Shown here: positions 13,079 through 14,499 of the stretch, one piece after another
How positions within the stretch are numbered: the stretch's first letter is position 1
Layout: every line of letters starts with the position of its first letter
Origin: JAJKIP01 sp040509055
Lineage (GTDB): Bacteria > Bacteroidota > Bacteroidia > Chitinophagales > Chitinophagaceae
Length of the DNA stretch: 14,499 nucleotides
Direction of reading: 5' to 3'
Assembly (NCBI GenBank): GCA_040509055.1
Contig: JBEVLT010000470.1
Span: 1 to 14,499, forward strand
Notes under the pieces: model-generated
What the model was told of the DNA's origin: nothing
What the model saw: only the letters and a program-made list of their open reading frames with translations
The model's database searches: none
Made by a program: the position numbers and the translations under genes

Positions 13079-14499
13079 TTACCTGTTCATCGAAGCCAGG
13101 AACTCTTCGTTGCTCTTGGTACCACGCATGCGTTTCAGCAGCTCGTTCATCGACTCTTCGGTATTCATATCTGTCAGGTACACACGAAGCAGGTTCATGC
13201 GCTGCAATACTTCTTTTTCCAGCAGCAGGTCGTCACGACGTGTAGACGAAGCGGTGAGGTCGATAGCAGGATAGATACGCTTGTTGGACAGGCGGCGATC
13301 CAGCTGCAGCTCCATGTTACCGGTGCCTTTGAACTCTTCGAAGATCACTTCATCCATCTTGCTGCCGGTATCTACAAGGGCTGTTGCAATGATGGTGAGC
13401 GAGCCGCCGTGCTCTATCTTACGGGCAGCGCCGAAGAACTGCTTGGGCTTTTGCATGGCATTGGCTTCCACACCGCCGGACAATACTTTACCAGAGGCCG
13501 GCGCTACGGTATTGTGCGCCCTGGCCAGGCGGGTGATGGAATCCAGCAGGATCACCACATCATGGCCGCACTCTACCAGGCGCTTTGCTTTTTGCAGGGC
13601 GATGGTAGATACTTTTACGTGCTTCTCGGCCGGCTCGTCAAAGGTGGAAGCGATCACTTCCGCCTTTACGCTGCGCTCCATATCGGTAACCTCTTCCGGG
13701 CGCTCATCTACCAGCACCACCATCAGGTAGCATTCAGGATGGTTTTCTGCAATGGCATTGGCCACTGCTTTCAGCAGCATGGTCTTACCGGTTTTGGGCT
13801 GCGCCACGATCAATCCGCGCTGACCTTTACCAATAGGAGTAAACAGGTCCATGATGCGCGTGGAATAATCGCTGGGAGTCGTAAAAAGGTTCAGCTTCTC
13901 AAACGGGAACAGCGGTGTCAGGTAATCAAACGGTACGCGGTCGCGTACTTCTTCCGGGCTCTTGCCATTGATGCTGTCTACCTTCAACAGGGCAAAGTAT
14001 TTCTCGCCTTCTTTGGGCGGACGTACAGAGCCTGTTACCGTATCCCCGGTCTTGAGGCCAAACAGTTTTATCTGCGAGGGTGATACATATACATCATCCG
14101 GAGAAGACAGGTAGTTGTAATCAGAAGAGCGGAGGAAACCATAGCCATCGGGCATCATTTCCAGCACACCTTCTGAGAGGATCACGCCGTCGAATTCGAT
14201 ATTGAAGGTTTGTTCGCGCTGATCACGTTGCTCACGCTGATCGCGGCGTTGCTGAAATACTTTATTGAAAACAGGTGTTTCCGGCGCCTGTATTTCATTT
14301 TCCGTTTGCGGGGCGGTTTCTGCAGCAGGCTCTTCTGTAGGCTGTGGCGGCTCGGGTGCTGAAGAAGAGGGCTCTTTCTCCTCGGGTTTTTTACGTCCCC
14401 TTTTTCCCGGGGCCGCTTTGTCTTCTTTCTTTGCCTGTACGGGCTGTTTTTTCGCCGGTTTTTTTTCTGCGGGAGCAGGGGTATCGCTGTCTTCTACCA
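13079..14499 (-). CDS. rho: Transcription termination factor Rho, N-terminus missing
   Basis: Rho is the hexameric RNA-dependent ATPase/helicase that ends transcription. Reading on the minus strand, the frame stays open to the window edge, so about 472 residues are visible and the start lies outside; an internal GTG at 14185 is not the true start. In order there is a charged Lys/Pro/Glu/Ala-rich linker of about 90 residues ending in RDQREQ repeats, the primary RNA-binding cold-shock-like domain (GVLEMMPDGYGFLRSSDYN, PDDVYVSPSQI, RPPKEGEKYFALL), Walker A AQPKTGKTMLL, VDERPEEVTDM, Walker B VVILLDSITRLARAHN and the Q/R-loop region SGGVEANAMQKPKQFFGAAR. All catalytic motifs are present. The linker between the missing N-terminal helical domain and the RNA-binding domain is typical of Bacteroidota Rho. 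Confidence 0.97.
   Translation of the reverse strand, partial: VEDSDTPAPAEKKPAKKQPVQAKKEDKAAPGKRGRKKPEEKEPSSSAPEPPQPTEEPAAETAPQTENEIQAPETPVFNKVFQQRRDQREQRDQREQTFNIEFDGVILSEGVLEMMPDGYGFLRSSDYNYLSSPDDVYVSPSQIKLFGLKTGDTVTGSVRPPKEGEKYFALLKVDSINGKSPEEVRDRVPFDYLTPLFPFEKLNLFTTPSDYSTRIMDLFTPIGKGQRGLIVAQPKTGKTMLLKAVANAIAENHPECYLMVVLVDERPEEVTDMERSVKAEVIASTFDEPAEKHVKVSTIALQKAKRLVECGHDVVILLDSITRLARAHNTVAPASGKVLSGGVEANAMQKPKQFFGAARKIEHGGSLTIIATALVDTGSKMDEVIFEEFKGTGNMELQLDRRLSNKRIYPAIDLTASSTRRDDLLLEKEVLQRMNLLRVYLTDMNTEESMNELLKRMRGTKSNEEFLASMNR
14210..14245 (-). repeat. 18-bp tandem repeat encoding RDQREQ twice in Rho
   Basis: Two in-frame 18-base units, 15 of 18 bases identical, encode RDQREQ-RDQREQ just before the RNA-binding domain of Rho. 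All three base differences are synonymous, so the peptide is conserved while the DNA has drifted. Confidence 0.75.

Noticed and set aside
13073..14083. Long plus-strand ORF (336 codons) opposite rho
   Set aside because: The opposite strand encodes Rho with all catalytic motifs. The plus-strand translation is rich in H, Q and R with no recognisable domain, as expected from codon bias of the antisense gene.
14183..14185. GTG at 14185 as the start of rho
   Set aside because: The frame stays open for another 104 codons to the window edge with typical Rho linker composition, so the start must lie outside.

Overview
The window looks like ordinary chromosomal DNA of a Bacteroidota bacterium, most likely a Chitinophagaceae-type genus (inference from protein style, moderately GC-rich coding sequence, and TAnnTTTG-type promoter boxes without clear Shine-Dalgarno sites). 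There are no phage, transposon, CRISPR, rRNA or intact tRNA signals. Genes are dense and no gene-free stretch exceeds 300 bases; the longest is about 245 bases between the third regulator gene and rho.

Layout. 1-338 (-) is the 5' part of ybeY, cut by the window edge. Divergent from it, feoA and nadD (393-1208, +) form a probable two-gene unit. nadD converges with a chromate-transporter-type gene, chrA (-), with abutting stop codons. Divergent from chrA is a secreted M20D-type amidohydrolase (2558-3847, +), which converges on feoB (4010-6124, -). From 6286 every gene up to 12834 is on the + strand: a secreted M28/PDZ aminopeptidase, an IPExxxVDY-family protein, a pterin-4a-carbinolamine dehydratase, and then three tandem paralogues encoding seven-helix membrane proteins with a C-terminal AraC DNA-binding domain. 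A strong bidirectional hairpin separates these from rho (-), whose N-terminus lies beyond the right edge.

Working together. FeoA and FeoB belong to one ferrous-iron uptake system but are about 3.4 kb apart on opposite strands. NadD (NAD synthesis), YbeY (rRNA maturation) and Rho (termination) are housekeeping. The part most worth attention is the triplet of membrane-tethered AraC regulators at 8821-12834. The second and third copies each carry the same complete promoter (TTTG, 19-base spacer, TAATTTAG) and related leaders, so promoter and gene appear to have been duplicated together. The first copy lacks that promoter. The membrane halves share invariant Cys, His and aromatic motifs, whereas some outward-facing loops differ, which suggests a set of sensors that diverged in ligand but kept similar DNA-binding domains. 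Their signals and targets are unknown.
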